Virus record (IMG/VR): IMGVR_UViG_3300046675_000249
Coordinates: 1 to 43,106 of that record
Source: a virus
Reading direction: 5' to 3' (one strand)
DNA: 43,106 nt
Shown here piece by piece: positions 15,689 to 23,312 of this stretch (position 1 is its first letter; each line of letters begins with the position of its first letter). Under the pieces are notes generated by a model. It saw only the letters and a list, made by a program, of their open reading frames with translations, was not told the DNA's origin and ran no database searches. Made by a program: the position numbers and the translations under genes.

Positions 15689-16167
15689 CAGGCCACCGTC
15701 GCGGCGGTCGCCGGAGCCGAGGTGACCTTCATAGGCGAGGTGAACTTCATGACCTCGTTCGACGCCGGCGCGTTGTTCTGCGGCTCGCCGCAGGTGATCG
15801 GGTACACCTCGCACTTCTGGGACGTGGCCCAGGCGGTGGCGTAGGCGACACCGCGACGGACGACCAGGAACCCGCTGACGCCGTACTTCAGCGTCGTGTA
15901 CGGGAGGTCCTCGCCGCCGGTCGTACCGCGCTTGAAGGTGACCTCGGCGTCGTAGCCGATCCGGCCAACCGTCTTGGTGTCGAACGTGCTCGCCAGCGAG
16001 GACGTGTCAACGTCCGCCGTGGACGGGTCCAGCTTCAACCCGTCGGGGGTGATGCGCGGCGTGTAGTCGGCGCCCGCGTTCAGCTCGGTCGTGGTCGGCG
16101 CGGAGATGTTGGCGATGCTGCTCGCCCACACAACCTTGGTCATTCCGTCGTTGATCAGGTCGGACAT
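15688..16167 (-). CDS. Major tail tube protein
   Basis: 159 aa, beginning MSDLINDGMTKVVWASSIAN, then mixed beta strands with FDTKTVGRIGYDAEVTFKR and SGFLVVRRGVAYATAW, ending in an Ala/Thr tail. Size, composition and position just upstream of the chaperone genes fit the polymerising tail tube subunit. GGAGGG precedes the ATG. The gene is separated from the connector genes by a terminator-like hairpin right before its ribosome site, so its level may be set independently. Confidence 0.82.
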   Translation of the reverse strand: MSDLINDGMTKVVWASSIANISAPTTTELNAGADYTPRITPDGLKLDPSTADVDTSSLASTFDTKTVGRIGYDAEVTFKRGTTGGEDLPYTTLKYGVSGFLVVRRGVAYATAWATSQKCEVYPITCGEPQNNAPASNEVMKFTSPMKVTSAPATAATVA

Positions 16168-16181
16168 GAGGGGACCCTCCT

Positions 16182-16213
16182 CGGGGCATGAAAAAAGCCC
16201 CGATCAACGGGGC
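16182..16213 (-). terminator. Three-arm terminator/attenuator before major tail gene
   Basis: Reading leftward: GCCCCG, TTGAT, CGGGGC, six T, CAT, GCCCCG, then AGGAGGG. The first two arms make a terminator with a U tract. The middle arm pairs equally well, over six perfect pairs, with the third arm, which abuts the ribosome site. The shared 19-nt block is identical to that at 6767-6785. Confidence 0.72.
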
Positions 16214-16236
16214 GGAGCGGGACTGGGGAGCGAGCG

Positions 16237-16569
16237 TCAGATGACGATGTTGGCGACGGTGACCGACGTGGTCGACGAGTAGGTGATGGACGCGCTGATG
16301 CCGTCGGCGGCGGAGGCGAAGAGATCGGCGGTGACCGGGCCGATCATCTTGTCGCCGGTCGTCGCCGGGACGGTCACCACGAGGTCGGCGACCGCCTGGC
16401 CGCGCAGCTTGCCGGTGGCCGTGATGGTCACGGTCATCGAAGCGCCAGCAGCATTCTTGACATGCAGGAAGGACCGCTCGCCGCACGTCACCGTGGTGGA
16501 CGCGGCGGCAGCCGAGTAGGTCGGGGTCAGGCCGCTCAGTGCGACGGCCTGCTGCGCGAGAAGCGCCAT
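16237..16569 (-). CDS. Ig-like/decoration-type phage protein
   Basis: 110 aa of predicted beta strands (TTVTCGERSFLHVKNAAG, MTVTITATGKLRG, VADLVVTVPATTGDKMIGP), poor in charged residues. It resembles the 125-aa protein encoded beside the coat gene (18694-19071): both share an AAG turn, a DLVV-V-A strand and a following GP-F pattern. That suggests a duplicated capsid- or tail-decorating fold. It lies between the tail-terminator and tail-tube genes, so it may decorate the tail. Function inferred. Confidence 0.65.
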   Translation of the reverse strand: MALLAQQAVALSGLTPTYSAAAASTTVTCGERSFLHVKNAAGASMTVTITATGKLRGQAVADLVVTVPATTGDKMIGPVTADLFASAADGISASITYSSTTSVTVANIVI

Positions 16570-16581
16570 GAGGGACTCCTG

Positions 16582-16992
16582 TCAGGCGGGGATGGACATC
16601 AGCCGGTACTGCACCGGCACGAACCAGGACGGCGGGTTGGTGTCGTCGTCGCGCTGCACCGGAGGCCCGCCCAGATCCTCCGGCCGCCACGTAGCCCGGC
16701 CCTCGACCGCCAGGGGCGCCGACAGGGCAGTACGGACCTTGTCCGCGGCCCACAGCACACGTTCCATCGAGCCGCCGACACAGGTGATCTGAAACGTCGT
16801 CGTGAAGTCCGTGCGCAGGTCCGCGAGGGACTCCCGCACGGCCGTACCGGGCTCCGGGTACAGCACGGTGTACACGTCCGGCGGGGACCAGCCGGACCCG
16901 GTGGGCGCGCCGCCGAGGTACACGGTCAGGCCCGCTTCCCCGAGGGCGGCCTGGACCGCGTCCACGTGCGGCAGGACGGCCGGTGTGCTCAT
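16582..16992 (-). CDS. Tail terminator / tail completion protein
   Basis: 136 aa with the usual layout of these proteins: N-terminal helix (HVDAVQAALGEAGLTVYLG), central strands (DVYTVLYPEP, TTTFQITCVGGS), then a helix (MERVLWAADKVRTALSAPL) and a C-terminal strand (FVPVQYRLMSIPA). Such proteins cap the tail tube and join it to the head. Gene order (connector, HK97-gp10-like, this, tail tube) supports the call. Confidence 0.72.
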   Translation of the reverse strand: MSTPAVLPHVDAVQAALGEAGLTVYLGGAPTGSGWSPPDVYTVLYPEPGTAVRESLADLRTDFTTTFQITCVGGSMERVLWAADKVRTALSAPLAVEGRATWRPEDLGGPPVQRDDDTNPPSWFVPVQYRLMSIPA

Positions 16993-16996
16993 CGGC

Positions 16997-17410
16997 TCAC
17001 CACCAGGCCAGGCCGCGCTCAGCGATCAGCGCCAACTGCGCCTCGAACCGCGGCTCCTCGGCGTCCAGGGCCCGACCGCCGTCCCGGTGCGGCGGGTTGT
17101 GCACCGACCCGTATTCGAGGATGGCGCCGAGCGCGCCCTGCGAGCCACGCGTCCGGTGCAGGTTCTCCGGGCCGATGATGGCCAGGGTGACGTCGCGGCC
17201 ATAGGCGGCGACGTCATAGCCGATCGTGCGCGGGTAGGCGGGAGCGTGCGTCGGGGCGGAGGACCTCGCGTTGGCCCGCCAGTCCTTCTTGATATTCATC
17301 GCCCCGCGCCGCACCACAGCCCGAGCGTCGCGGCGGGCCCGGGGGATCGCGCGGGCCAGATGCCGCTCGAGGCGCCGCACATCGCCCATGTCGAAGCGGG
17401 CACTGCTCAT
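16997..17410 (-). CDS. HK97 gp10-like head-tail/tail completion protein
   Basis: 137 aa, ATG in an ATGA overlap with the preceding gene. A basic helical N-terminus (DVRRLERHLARAIPRARRDARAVVRRGAMNIKKDW) followed by APAYPRTIGYDV and GALGAILEYGSVHNPPH. The last motif is characteristic of the HK97-gp10 family as I remember it. Expected at the head-tail interface. Confidence 0.75.
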   Translation of the reverse strand: MSSARFDMGDVRRLERHLARAIPRARRDARAVVRRGAMNIKKDWRANARSSAPTHAPAYPRTIGYDVAAYGRDVTLAIIGPENLHRTRGSQGALGAILEYGSVHNPPHRDGGRALDAEEPRFEAQLALIAERGLAWW

Positions 17411-17817
17411 GACCGGTCCTCCACTCTGATCCGCCACGCTGTGGACTGGTCGCTGAACGAGGCGCCGGTGACCCACAGGATCAGCCCGGTCATCCGGGCG
17501 TCTGGTGAGGCCGTCACCTCGATACGGGTCCCGGGGAGCACCCGGGCGCCGGGCGCCAGCGGCGTGTCCCAGGGCAGGTGCACCTCGTACTCGCGCAGCA
17601 CGAGTTCACGCTCCCCGGCCTCGGTCTCCTGGCCGGTCGACGCAGCAATCGCCTTCACGCGGGCCTTGCCCGCATACAGGGTCGTCTGGGCACCCGAGGG
17701 GGTGGTGCCGGAGGTCCGGTCGAAGACGCCATCGGCCTGCGTGTAGACACGGACGGTGTCCCGCATGCGTTCCTCGGCGGCCGCTCGCCCCGACGCCAGG
17801 ATGGAGTCGAGGTTCAC
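17407..17817 (-). CDS. Head-tail joining protein (DUF6093-like)
   Basis: 136 aa, GTG start in a GTGA overlap. Pattern RMRDTVRVYTQADGVFDRTSGT, then TTLYAGKARVKA, REYEVHLPWDTPL and RIEVTASPDARMTGLILWVTG. This resembles a family of actinophage head-tail stopper proteins that I associate with DUF6093. Position between the gp6-like connector and gp10-like genes fits a stopper. Confidence 0.7.
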   Translation of the reverse strand: MNLDSILASGRAAAEERMRDTVRVYTQADGVFDRTSGTTPSGAQTTLYAGKARVKAIAASTGQETEAGERELVLREYEVHLPWDTPLAPGARVLPGTRIEVTASPDARMTGLILWVTGASFSDQSTAWRIRVEDRS

Positions 17818-18377
17818 GGTGTGCCCACCACCCACACGCAGCGCGCGCCGAGTTCGCGTTGCAGAGCGGTGAGTTCGCCGGGCAGCAGGTCGCCGGCGGT
17901 CTGGGTGGCTTCGGCCGCGTAGGTCTCGCGGTAGTCGTCGATGGCCCGCTCGCGGATGCCCGCCTCCATGCCGACCGGGGAGTCCGCGATGCGGTTGGCG
18001 ACCTGGCAGGCCAGTTCCACGATGCCGTCGGGCACCGTCACCCACCCGCGCCGGTAGGTGACGAGCACGCGCCTGGTCCGGCAGTCGGCCAGCCGCAGGT
18101 ACTCACCGTCCCACCACCAGCCCGTGAGGGCGCTGGTGGTGCCGTCCTCGGCGACCGCCGACACCGTCTGGACTTCCAGGATCGGCGGGGCGGGCAACTC
18201 GACTCGGTCACTGTCGACGGTGAGCTGGACGGTGACAACGCTCGGGGTGATGGGCTGTCCGGCCGCGCGCCGGATGCGTACCGACGCGCGGGTGAGCAGA
18301 GCGGCGGTGGACGCCTCCGGCAGGGTGTAGCCGTATGCGGTGGCGTCCTCGGGCGTGGCCAGGGAAGGGAGTGGCAC
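17814..18377 (-). CDS. Head-tail connector (HK97 gp6-like adaptor)
   Basis: 187 aa with an all-helical N-terminus (LATPEDATAYGYTL, STAALLTRASVRIRRAAGQPI), a central beta region (RVELPAPPILEVQTVSAV, WWDGEYLRL) and C-terminal helices (GIVELACQVANRIAD, ERAIDDYRETYAAEA). This is typical of the adaptor ring that binds the portal. GTG start three bases after GGAGGG. Confidence 0.75.
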   Translation of the reverse strand: MPLPSLATPEDATAYGYTLPEASTAALLTRASVRIRRAAGQPITPSVVTVQLTVDSDRVELPAPPILEVQTVSAVAEDGTTSALTGWWWDGEYLRLADCRTRRVLVTYRRGWVTVPDGIVELACQVANRIADSPVGMEAGIRERAIDDYRETYAAEATQTAGDLLPGELTALQRELGARCVWVVGTP

Positions 18378-18386
18378 GATCCCTCC

Positions 18387-18692
18387 TCAGCTGCTCGGGG
18401 TGCCGTACTTCTCGATGAGGTCGGCCTTGGTCATGCCGTCGGCCTCTTCGGCATCGGCACCCTGGACGACCGCCCAGCCCACCCAGTCCGCCTTGACCGC
18501 GGTCTTGGCGGGCTCGGTGAGCGGGGGCGCCGGGACCTGGTCGTCGTCCGAGGGCTCGACGTACAGGCTGCCGTCCTCGTTGACGCGCTGGAGCATGCCC
18601 TTGCGCAGCCGTTCCTCGATCGGCTCGGGCAGCGGCAGGTCCATCGCGTGGATGCCTCCGCCCTCACCGCGCAGGTAGATCGTCTCGGCCAT
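18387..18692 (-). CDS. Small acidic head-module protein
   Basis: 101 aa, acidic, with PLPEPIEERLRKGMLQRVNEDGS and a C-terminal ADGMTKADLIEKYGT segment that looks like a small helix-extension-helix. It is encoded between decoration and connector genes and separated by one base from the upstream stop. The function is unknown; virion accessory or assembly role by position. Confidence 0.65.
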   Translation of the reverse strand: MAETIYLRGEGGGIHAMDLPLPEPIEERLRKGMLQRVNEDGSLYVEPSDDDQVPAPPLTEPAKTAVKADWVGWAVVQGADAEEADGMTKADLIEKYGTPSS

Positions 18693-18693
18693 G

Positions 18694-19071
18694 TCAGGTG
18701 TTCCTCGGGACTCGCAGGGCGGTGATGGTGCCGGGGACGACGGCAGCGGCCACGTCGACGAGCATGCTGCCGTCGTTCTGAAGGAAGCGGCCGGACTCGA
18801 ACGGGCCGATCCAGGAGATCGTGTTGGCGGCGACGTTCACGACGAGGTCGCCCTGGCCGCTGGCGATGGCCAGGGGCAGGGTGCCGGCCTTGACGGTGAC
18901 GTTGCCGCCGGTCGAGCCGGCCGCGACGCGCAGCACGGTGAGCTCGGGTTCGGCCTTGGCGATCGTGTGGCCGTTGCTGGTGCCCGGGTTGAGGGTGACC
19001 GCGGTGAGCGAGGAATCCGTGACTCCCGCGTTGGGGAGAAAGTTGCTGTACGCAACGGCGGTGCGTGCCAT
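18694..19071 (-). CDS. Capsid decoration-type protein
   Basis: 125 aa of predicted beta structure (TVLRVAAGSTGGNVTVKAG, GDLVVNVAANTISWIGPFESGRF), nearly without Cys or aromatic clusters, encoded directly after the coat gene. The place and fold-like pattern suggest a capsid cement or decoration protein. It resembles the 110-aa product of 16237-16569. Confidence 0.65.
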   Translation of the reverse strand: MARTAVAYSNFLPNAGVTDSSLTAVTLNPGTSNGHTIAKAEPELTVLRVAAGSTGGNVTVKAGTLPLAIASGQGDLVVNVAANTISWIGPFESGRFLQNDGSMLVDVAAAVVPGTITALRVPRNT

Positions 19072-19089
19072 GGTGGCGTGCCCTCCTGA

Positions 19090-19944
19090 TCAGGTCTGGG
19101 ACGCGATGGCCGTGGCCAGCGCCTCGGGACGGATGACCTTCGCGCCGTACAGCGCCAGGCCCTTGATGGCGTCCGAGAAGCTCGACTCGGGCCGGTATGC
19201 CTCGGTCTTGTTGATCTGCTCGGCGAAGGAGATCGCCGTGCCGTTGCCCGCGGTGACCACGTAGTCGTCGCCGGTCGGGTTGGGGGCGTTGTTCGACATG
19301 TAGATGTCGAAGCCGCCGGCGCGGCCGATGAAGCCGTTGCGCAGAGCGGCGCCGGAGTCCGCGGACCGGTCGGCGTTGATGAAGTTCGGGTCCAGCAGGG
19401 CTCGGCCCTCGAGCCACGGCGGCACGACCATCCACCGGCCCTGAGCGGGCACGTTGGCCTGGTCGAGGGTGACCTTCAGCGGGACCACGATCTTCGAGTA
19501 GAAGTACTCCGGGTTCGAGACCGGGACCGCGATGGTGCCGAGCTGGTTCGCGGACTGCGCCTGCGTGTACAGGTTCGCCACGTACTGGTCGACGATGTCC
19601 GCGAGGGCGTAGGAGGCCTCAGACATGGCCTGCGGCATGACGTCGCCCTTGGCCTGTCGCTTGTCGACGTCGTCGACCTTGAAGGCCCAGTACTTGGACT
19701 GGTCGACGACCAGCGTGCGCTGAGCGTCGTTCAGTTCCTCAGGCGTGATGACGGTGTTGTTGGGGGTGTAGGTCCCGATCGTGGGCCGGGAGATCGACGT
19801 GATGCGGACGGTGTCGCCTGCCGCGGCGATCTCGCCCTCGTAGTCGCGGTTGACCATGCCGGGCCCCGCGTAGATCAGTTCCTTGCGGAGGGCGACCAGG
19901 AGCTTGGCGGACCAAATCTCCGGCCGGAAACGCTTGATGGACAT
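19090..19944 (-). CDS. Major capsid protein (P22 coat-like)
   Basis: 284 aa. Starts MSIKRFRPEIWSAKLLVALRK, then YAGPGMVNRDYEGEIAAAGDTVRITSI in parts, QSKYWAFKVDDVDKRQA and a C-terminal FSDAIKGLALYGAKVIRPEALATA. I recognise this as the P22-coat-like HK97-fold family frequent in actinophages. No N-terminal scaffold or protease region is present; a separate scaffold gene precedes it. AGAGG lies six bases from the ATG. Confidence 0.88.
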   Translation of the reverse strand: MSIKRFRPEIWSAKLLVALRKELIYAGPGMVNRDYEGEIAAAGDTVRITSISRPTIGTYTPNNTVITPEELNDAQRTLVVDQSKYWAFKVDDVDKRQAKGDVMPQAMSEASYALADIVDQYVANLYTQAQSANQLGTIAVPVSNPEYFYSKIVVPLKVTLDQANVPAQGRWMVVPPWLEGRALLDPNFINADRSADSGAALRNGFIGRAGGFDIYMSNNAPNPTGDDYVVTAGNGTAISFAEQINKTEAYRPESSFSDAIKGLALYGAKVIRPEALATAIASQT

Positions 19945-19963
19945 CAGTTTCCTCTCGGGGTGG

Positions 19964-20719
19964 TTATCCGCCGAGGTAGTCGCGGAGCTGACCCTTGCGG
20001 TGAGCCTCGTCGATCTGCTCGGGCGTCATCTTCTTCACGTCCTGCTCGCTGAGCTGCTTGGGGCCGCCGGTCCCCTTGCGGGCGCCGCCGTCTCCGGTCC
20101 CCTGGAACCTGGGCTCGGCTGCCTTTGCGGCAGTTCCCAGGTAGGGGCGCTCCTTGAGGAGGTCTTCGATCGCGTCGGCGATCTCGGTCTCGTCGACCTG
20201 GCCGTCCTCGTCGACCTCGAACTGGGTCAGGTCGAGGAAGGCGAGGGCGTCGCGCGGGTTGGTGAGTTTGCCCGCGGCGGCGGCTCGGACCTCCGAGCGC
20301 ACGATGCGGGCGTTGGCCCGGCCGGTCGCGGCCCGGTCTGCTTCGCTGCGGATCCGCTCCGGATCGTTGGCGTCGCCGGTGCCCTTGAGCTGGTCGCGCT
20401 CGGTCTCGGCGGCCTTGCGCCGCTCGCGTTCCTTGCGCAGCCGCTCCTTCATGGAGGCCAGGGCCTTCTTGCCGGGGTCGCCGAGCTGGTCGGCACCCTC
20501 GGGGTCTGTGTCGTCGTCGCCGTCGTCCTGACCGGCGTCGTCCTGGTCGTCGCTGGAGTCGGAGTCGTCCTGATCTCCGGAGTCGTCGGCGCCGTCCTGG
20601 TCGTCGTTCTGGTCGTCGCCGTCGGCGTAGAAGACGGGCGACCAGGGGCCCACCGGATAGGGGTGAGTCCAGCCGGCGGCGTGGCCGCGGGCACGGCGAG
20701 GCAGGGTGGAAAGATCCAT
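19964..20719 (-). CDS. Capsid scaffolding protein
   Basis: 251 aa. Residues about 33-80 are a very acidic Asp/Gln/Ser tract, followed by a long charged helix (KKALASMKERLRKERERRKAAETERDQL), a folded helical middle (NPRDALAFLDLTQFEVDEDG) and a C-terminal DVKKMTPEQIDEAHRKGQL coat-binding-like helix. Composition, helix content and position between MuF and coat genes identify a scaffold, which is expelled or degraded during maturation. Confidence 0.85.
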   Translation of the reverse strand: MDLSTLPRRARGHAAGWTHPYPVGPWSPVFYADGDDQNDDQDGADDSGDQDDSDSSDDQDDAGQDDGDDDTDPEGADQLGDPGKKALASMKERLRKERERRKAAETERDQLKGTGDANDPERIRSEADRAATGRANARIVRSEVRAAAAGKLTNPRDALAFLDLTQFEVDEDGQVDETEIADAIEDLLKERPYLGTAAKAAEPRFQGTGDGGARKGTGGPKQLSEQDVKKMTPEQIDEAHRKGQLRDYLGG

Positions 20720-20769
20720 GAGCGTGCTCCCGTTGCGGAAGTCGGGACCAGGCGTTGCGCCAGGTCAGG

Positions 20770-21846
20770 TCAGGTCAGGTAGCCGAAGCGGCGCAGCATC
20801 CGGATGGCGTCCTCGCGGTCGCTGGCCAGGCGGTAGATCTCCTCCGGCATGAGCCGGGGGGTGCGCAGCTGGAAGCGCGGCAGTCCCCGACCGACGTCCC
20901 CGCGGCGTGCGAACCGGGTGCCGGTCCGCGCTTCGGTGCGGGCCCGCTCCTGCCGGTAGAAGTAGCCACGGCGGGTGGTGCCTTCCGTGGTGGCCGCCAC
21001 GCGGCGGCCGTAGGAGTCCACCGTGGTCATGCCGCGGCGTGCATTGACGATCTGGCCCATGTCGCCGCCGTCGCGGATCGCCTGCGCGCCGGCCGAGGTG
21101 AAGACCCGGTCCTGCTCGGCCCGTGAAAGGCCCTGGAAGTAGGCCCGCGGGTCGGTGAAGCCGCGGGCGCTGCTGCCCGGACGGGTGGTCGGCGAGAAGC
21201 TGTCCCCGTGGAGGCCGCCGCGGTGCTGGTGGCGGGCGATCAGGGTGGTCGGCAAGTGGATGCAGTCGCAGCGCGGGTGCCGCTGGAAGCCCTTGTTCCA
21301 GCCGTACTCCTTGCCCGCCAGGATCACGCAGCGGGCGCAGGCCGGGGGCTGCACGACGCGCACGTAGCCCTGGATGGTGCGGCGCCCGGTGATGCCGACG
21401 CCGACCGCCCCCCTGCCCGCGTCGGCAACCTCCGAGCGCACGATCGTCGCCAGCAGCCCGCGCCCGGCCCGCAGGCCCTCATCCGCGCTCGCACCTTGCC
21501 CGATGGCCCGGTACGCGGTGATGAGCGGCCGCACCATCAGCGTGTCCAGCGGACGCCCGTCCGCGGCGACACCCGCGAACGCCGAGGCGTTGACCATGTC
21601 AGCGGCCTCGAGTTCCGCGCCCTGCGCCGCGGCCGTCTCCGCCACGTACTCGCTGGCTCCCTCAGCGGCTGCCATCTGGCCTGCGGCCAGGACGGTGACC
21701 AGGCGCGGCCCGACGACAGACCAGGACGCGCGCAGGTCTTTGGCATCCAGCAGACCCCACTCGCGCAGCGCCGCCGCCATCGAGCCGACCGCGATTCTCC
21801 GCTGCCGGGCCGCGTACCGCTGCGCCAGGACGAGGGACTCGGTCAC
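20770..21846 (-). CDS. MuF-like minor capsid protein
   Basis: 358 aa, GTG start in a GTGA overlap with the portal gene. The central segment has the phage Mu gpF signature region: RVVQPPACARCVILAGKEYGWNKG and FQRHPRCDCIHLP, with Cys pairs that likely bind metal. Residues near the C-terminus (LSRAEQDRVFTSAGAQAIRDGG) fit the same family. Such proteins sit on the portal inside the head and may be ejected with DNA. The stop codon lies in a CAGGT tetrad (20761-20780). Confidence 0.85.
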   Translation of the reverse strand: MTESLVLAQRYAARQRRIAVGSMAAALREWGLLDAKDLRASWSVVGPRLVTVLAAGQMAAAEGASEYVAETAAAQGAELEAADMVNASAFAGVAADGRPLDTLMVRPLITAYRAIGQGASADEGLRAGRGLLATIVRSEVADAGRGAVGVGITGRRTIQGYVRVVQPPACARCVILAGKEYGWNKGFQRHPRCDCIHLPTTLIARHQHRGGLHGDSFSPTTRPGSSARGFTDPRAYFQGLSRAEQDRVFTSAGAQAIRDGGDMGQIVNARRGMTTVDSYGRRVAATTEGTTRRGYFYRQERARTEARTGTRFARRGDVGRGLPRFQLRTPRLMPEEIYRLASDREDAIRMLRRFGYLT

Positions 21847-23300
21847 GGTCCGCCGTCCGGGAGCCCGGCCGGGACCGGGAGCGGCGCCGGCGGACCGCCG
21901 CCCATGATGGCGGAGACCGGGTCGAGTTCGGCCTCTCGAGCCCGCATGTCCATCAGCGTGGCCACCTCGGTCGGTGTCAGCCCGAACCGCAGCGCCAGCC
22001 ACTCGAACGGGAACCCGATCTGCTTCAGCTTCAGCAGGCTGTCCGTGAGCTGGGCCAGGTTCCGTGACTGCGGGTCCCGCCACAGCACCGAACCGCCGCC
22101 CACCGCCTTCCCCTTACCGTTCTCCCCACGGGCGAGACAGATGAGCTGGAAAACCTCCCGGAGGGCCTGCCCATACCAGAGCTGCTTCTCCTCGACACGC
22201 TTCACGAGGCCGGTCTCCGCCGCGATCAGCGCGTCCCCGGACAGGTTCGCCATCTTCCCGACCAGATAGTGCTGCGGGGTGCGGGTCTGCGCGGCGATGT
22301 GCCCTACGGCCACTTCGATGATGTCGGTGTAGGCGTTCAGGTTCGCCGGGTTCCAGCTTTCGACCTTGGCGTTCGGGTTCTCCAGCCACAGGATGCGGTC
22401 GGTGACGAACTTCTTCAGGTCGATGGGCCGCTCGCCGACCTTCTGCCCGTTCGCGTCCAGGATCGGAATCTTCGGGATCTCCGCCCCGATGACGATGCGC
22501 TGCTCGAGGCTCGCATAGTCCGAGGTCGTGAACAGCTGTGCCCACAGCAGGTTGATCGCGTCCTGCATGGCGATGACGCCCGCGACGTCCGACACCGGCT
22601 CGGAGGCCAGCAGCGGCCGGTTCGGGAGCTCCACCAGCGGCACGACGCCCATCGGGTTCGGCTGAGGGTTGGGCTCGTTCCTCACGTCCCGGGGCGTCCA
22701 GGACTCCACCACCGCGTCGGCCTCGGCCATCTGCGGCGACTTCTGGTCCCCCTTGGAGAGCGCGCGCTCGAACTTCCAGACCTCGTCGGGCAGGTAGAGA
22801 GTCGCGAACTCCCGGAAACCGTCCTGCCACATCTTCAGGCCCGCTCGGCGCTTCCGCCGGGAGCCAGGCTCGTACTGCACGACGGCCGACGACGCGTCCT
22901 CGAACGTGACGCAAGGGGTGTCCTCGTCGTCCGGATCACCCCACACCAGAACGAAGGCGCGGGCCGCGTTCCCGGCACCGAGGAAGCCCAACTGGCTGTC
23001 CGCGTCCAGGCCGTTGCGCTGCCAGACCTCCCACAGCGTGGCGTCCGCCTTCACCTCGCCGGGCACCTGCACCCCGGTGACGGTGAGGCGTTCCACGGGC
23101 GAGTCAGATACCGGCTGGGTCCAGTTGTCGGAGAAGCCCTCGTAGCGGTCGGCGCAGTACTTCCGGAACTCCTCAGAGGCGAACCGCAGCGGGTGCTTGC
23201 CCCGGTAGTACTGATCGTGCCGGCGCACATCTCCGGACCGGGCCGTCAGCTCGGTAGCGAGGACGTCGACCAGGCGCCGGGCCTGTTCCTCCGTGACCAC
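21843..23300 (-). CDS. Portal protein (SPP1 gp6-like)
   Basis: 485 aa, GTG start behind GAGGGGG. Family features: HDQYYRGKHPLRFASEEFR near residue 28, PVERLTVTGVQV, a wing region around FEDASSAVVQYEPGSRRKRRA, stem residues INLLWAQLFTTSDYASLEQR, and TRTPQHYLVGKMANLSGDALI at the crown-proximal helix. The dodecameric ring forms the DNA entry channel at one capsid vertex. Immediately downstream of the terminase gene, as usual. Confidence 0.9.
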   Translation of the reverse strand: MVTEEQARRLVDVLATELTARSGDVRRHDQYYRGKHPLRFASEEFRKYCADRYEGFSDNWTQPVSDSPVERLTVTGVQVPGEVKADATLWEVWQRNGLDADSQLGFLGAGNAARAFVLVWGDPDDEDTPCVTFEDASSAVVQYEPGSRRKRRAGLKMWQDGFREFATLYLPDEVWKFERALSKGDQKSPQMAEADAVVESWTPRDVRNEPNPQPNPMGVVPLVELPNRPLLASEPVSDVAGVIAMQDAINLLWAQLFTTSDYASLEQRIVIGAEIPKIPILDANGQKVGERPIDLKKFVTDRILWLENPNAKVESWNPANLNAYTDIIEVAVGHIAAQTRTPQHYLVGKMANLSGDALIAAETGLVKRVEEKQLWYGQALREVFQLICLARGENGKGKAVGGGSVLWRDPQSRNLAQLTDSLLKLKQIGFPFEWLALRFGLTPTEVATLMDMRAREAELDPVSAIMGGGPPAPLPVPAGLPDGGP

Positions 23301-23312
23301 GCTCGCCCCCTC

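Noticed and set aside
20761-20780. Four tandem CAGGT units as a regulatory repeat
   Set aside because: They overlap the stop codon of the MuF gene and have no dyad or counterpart other than partial copies near 32140, so a simple replication-slippage repeat is more likely.
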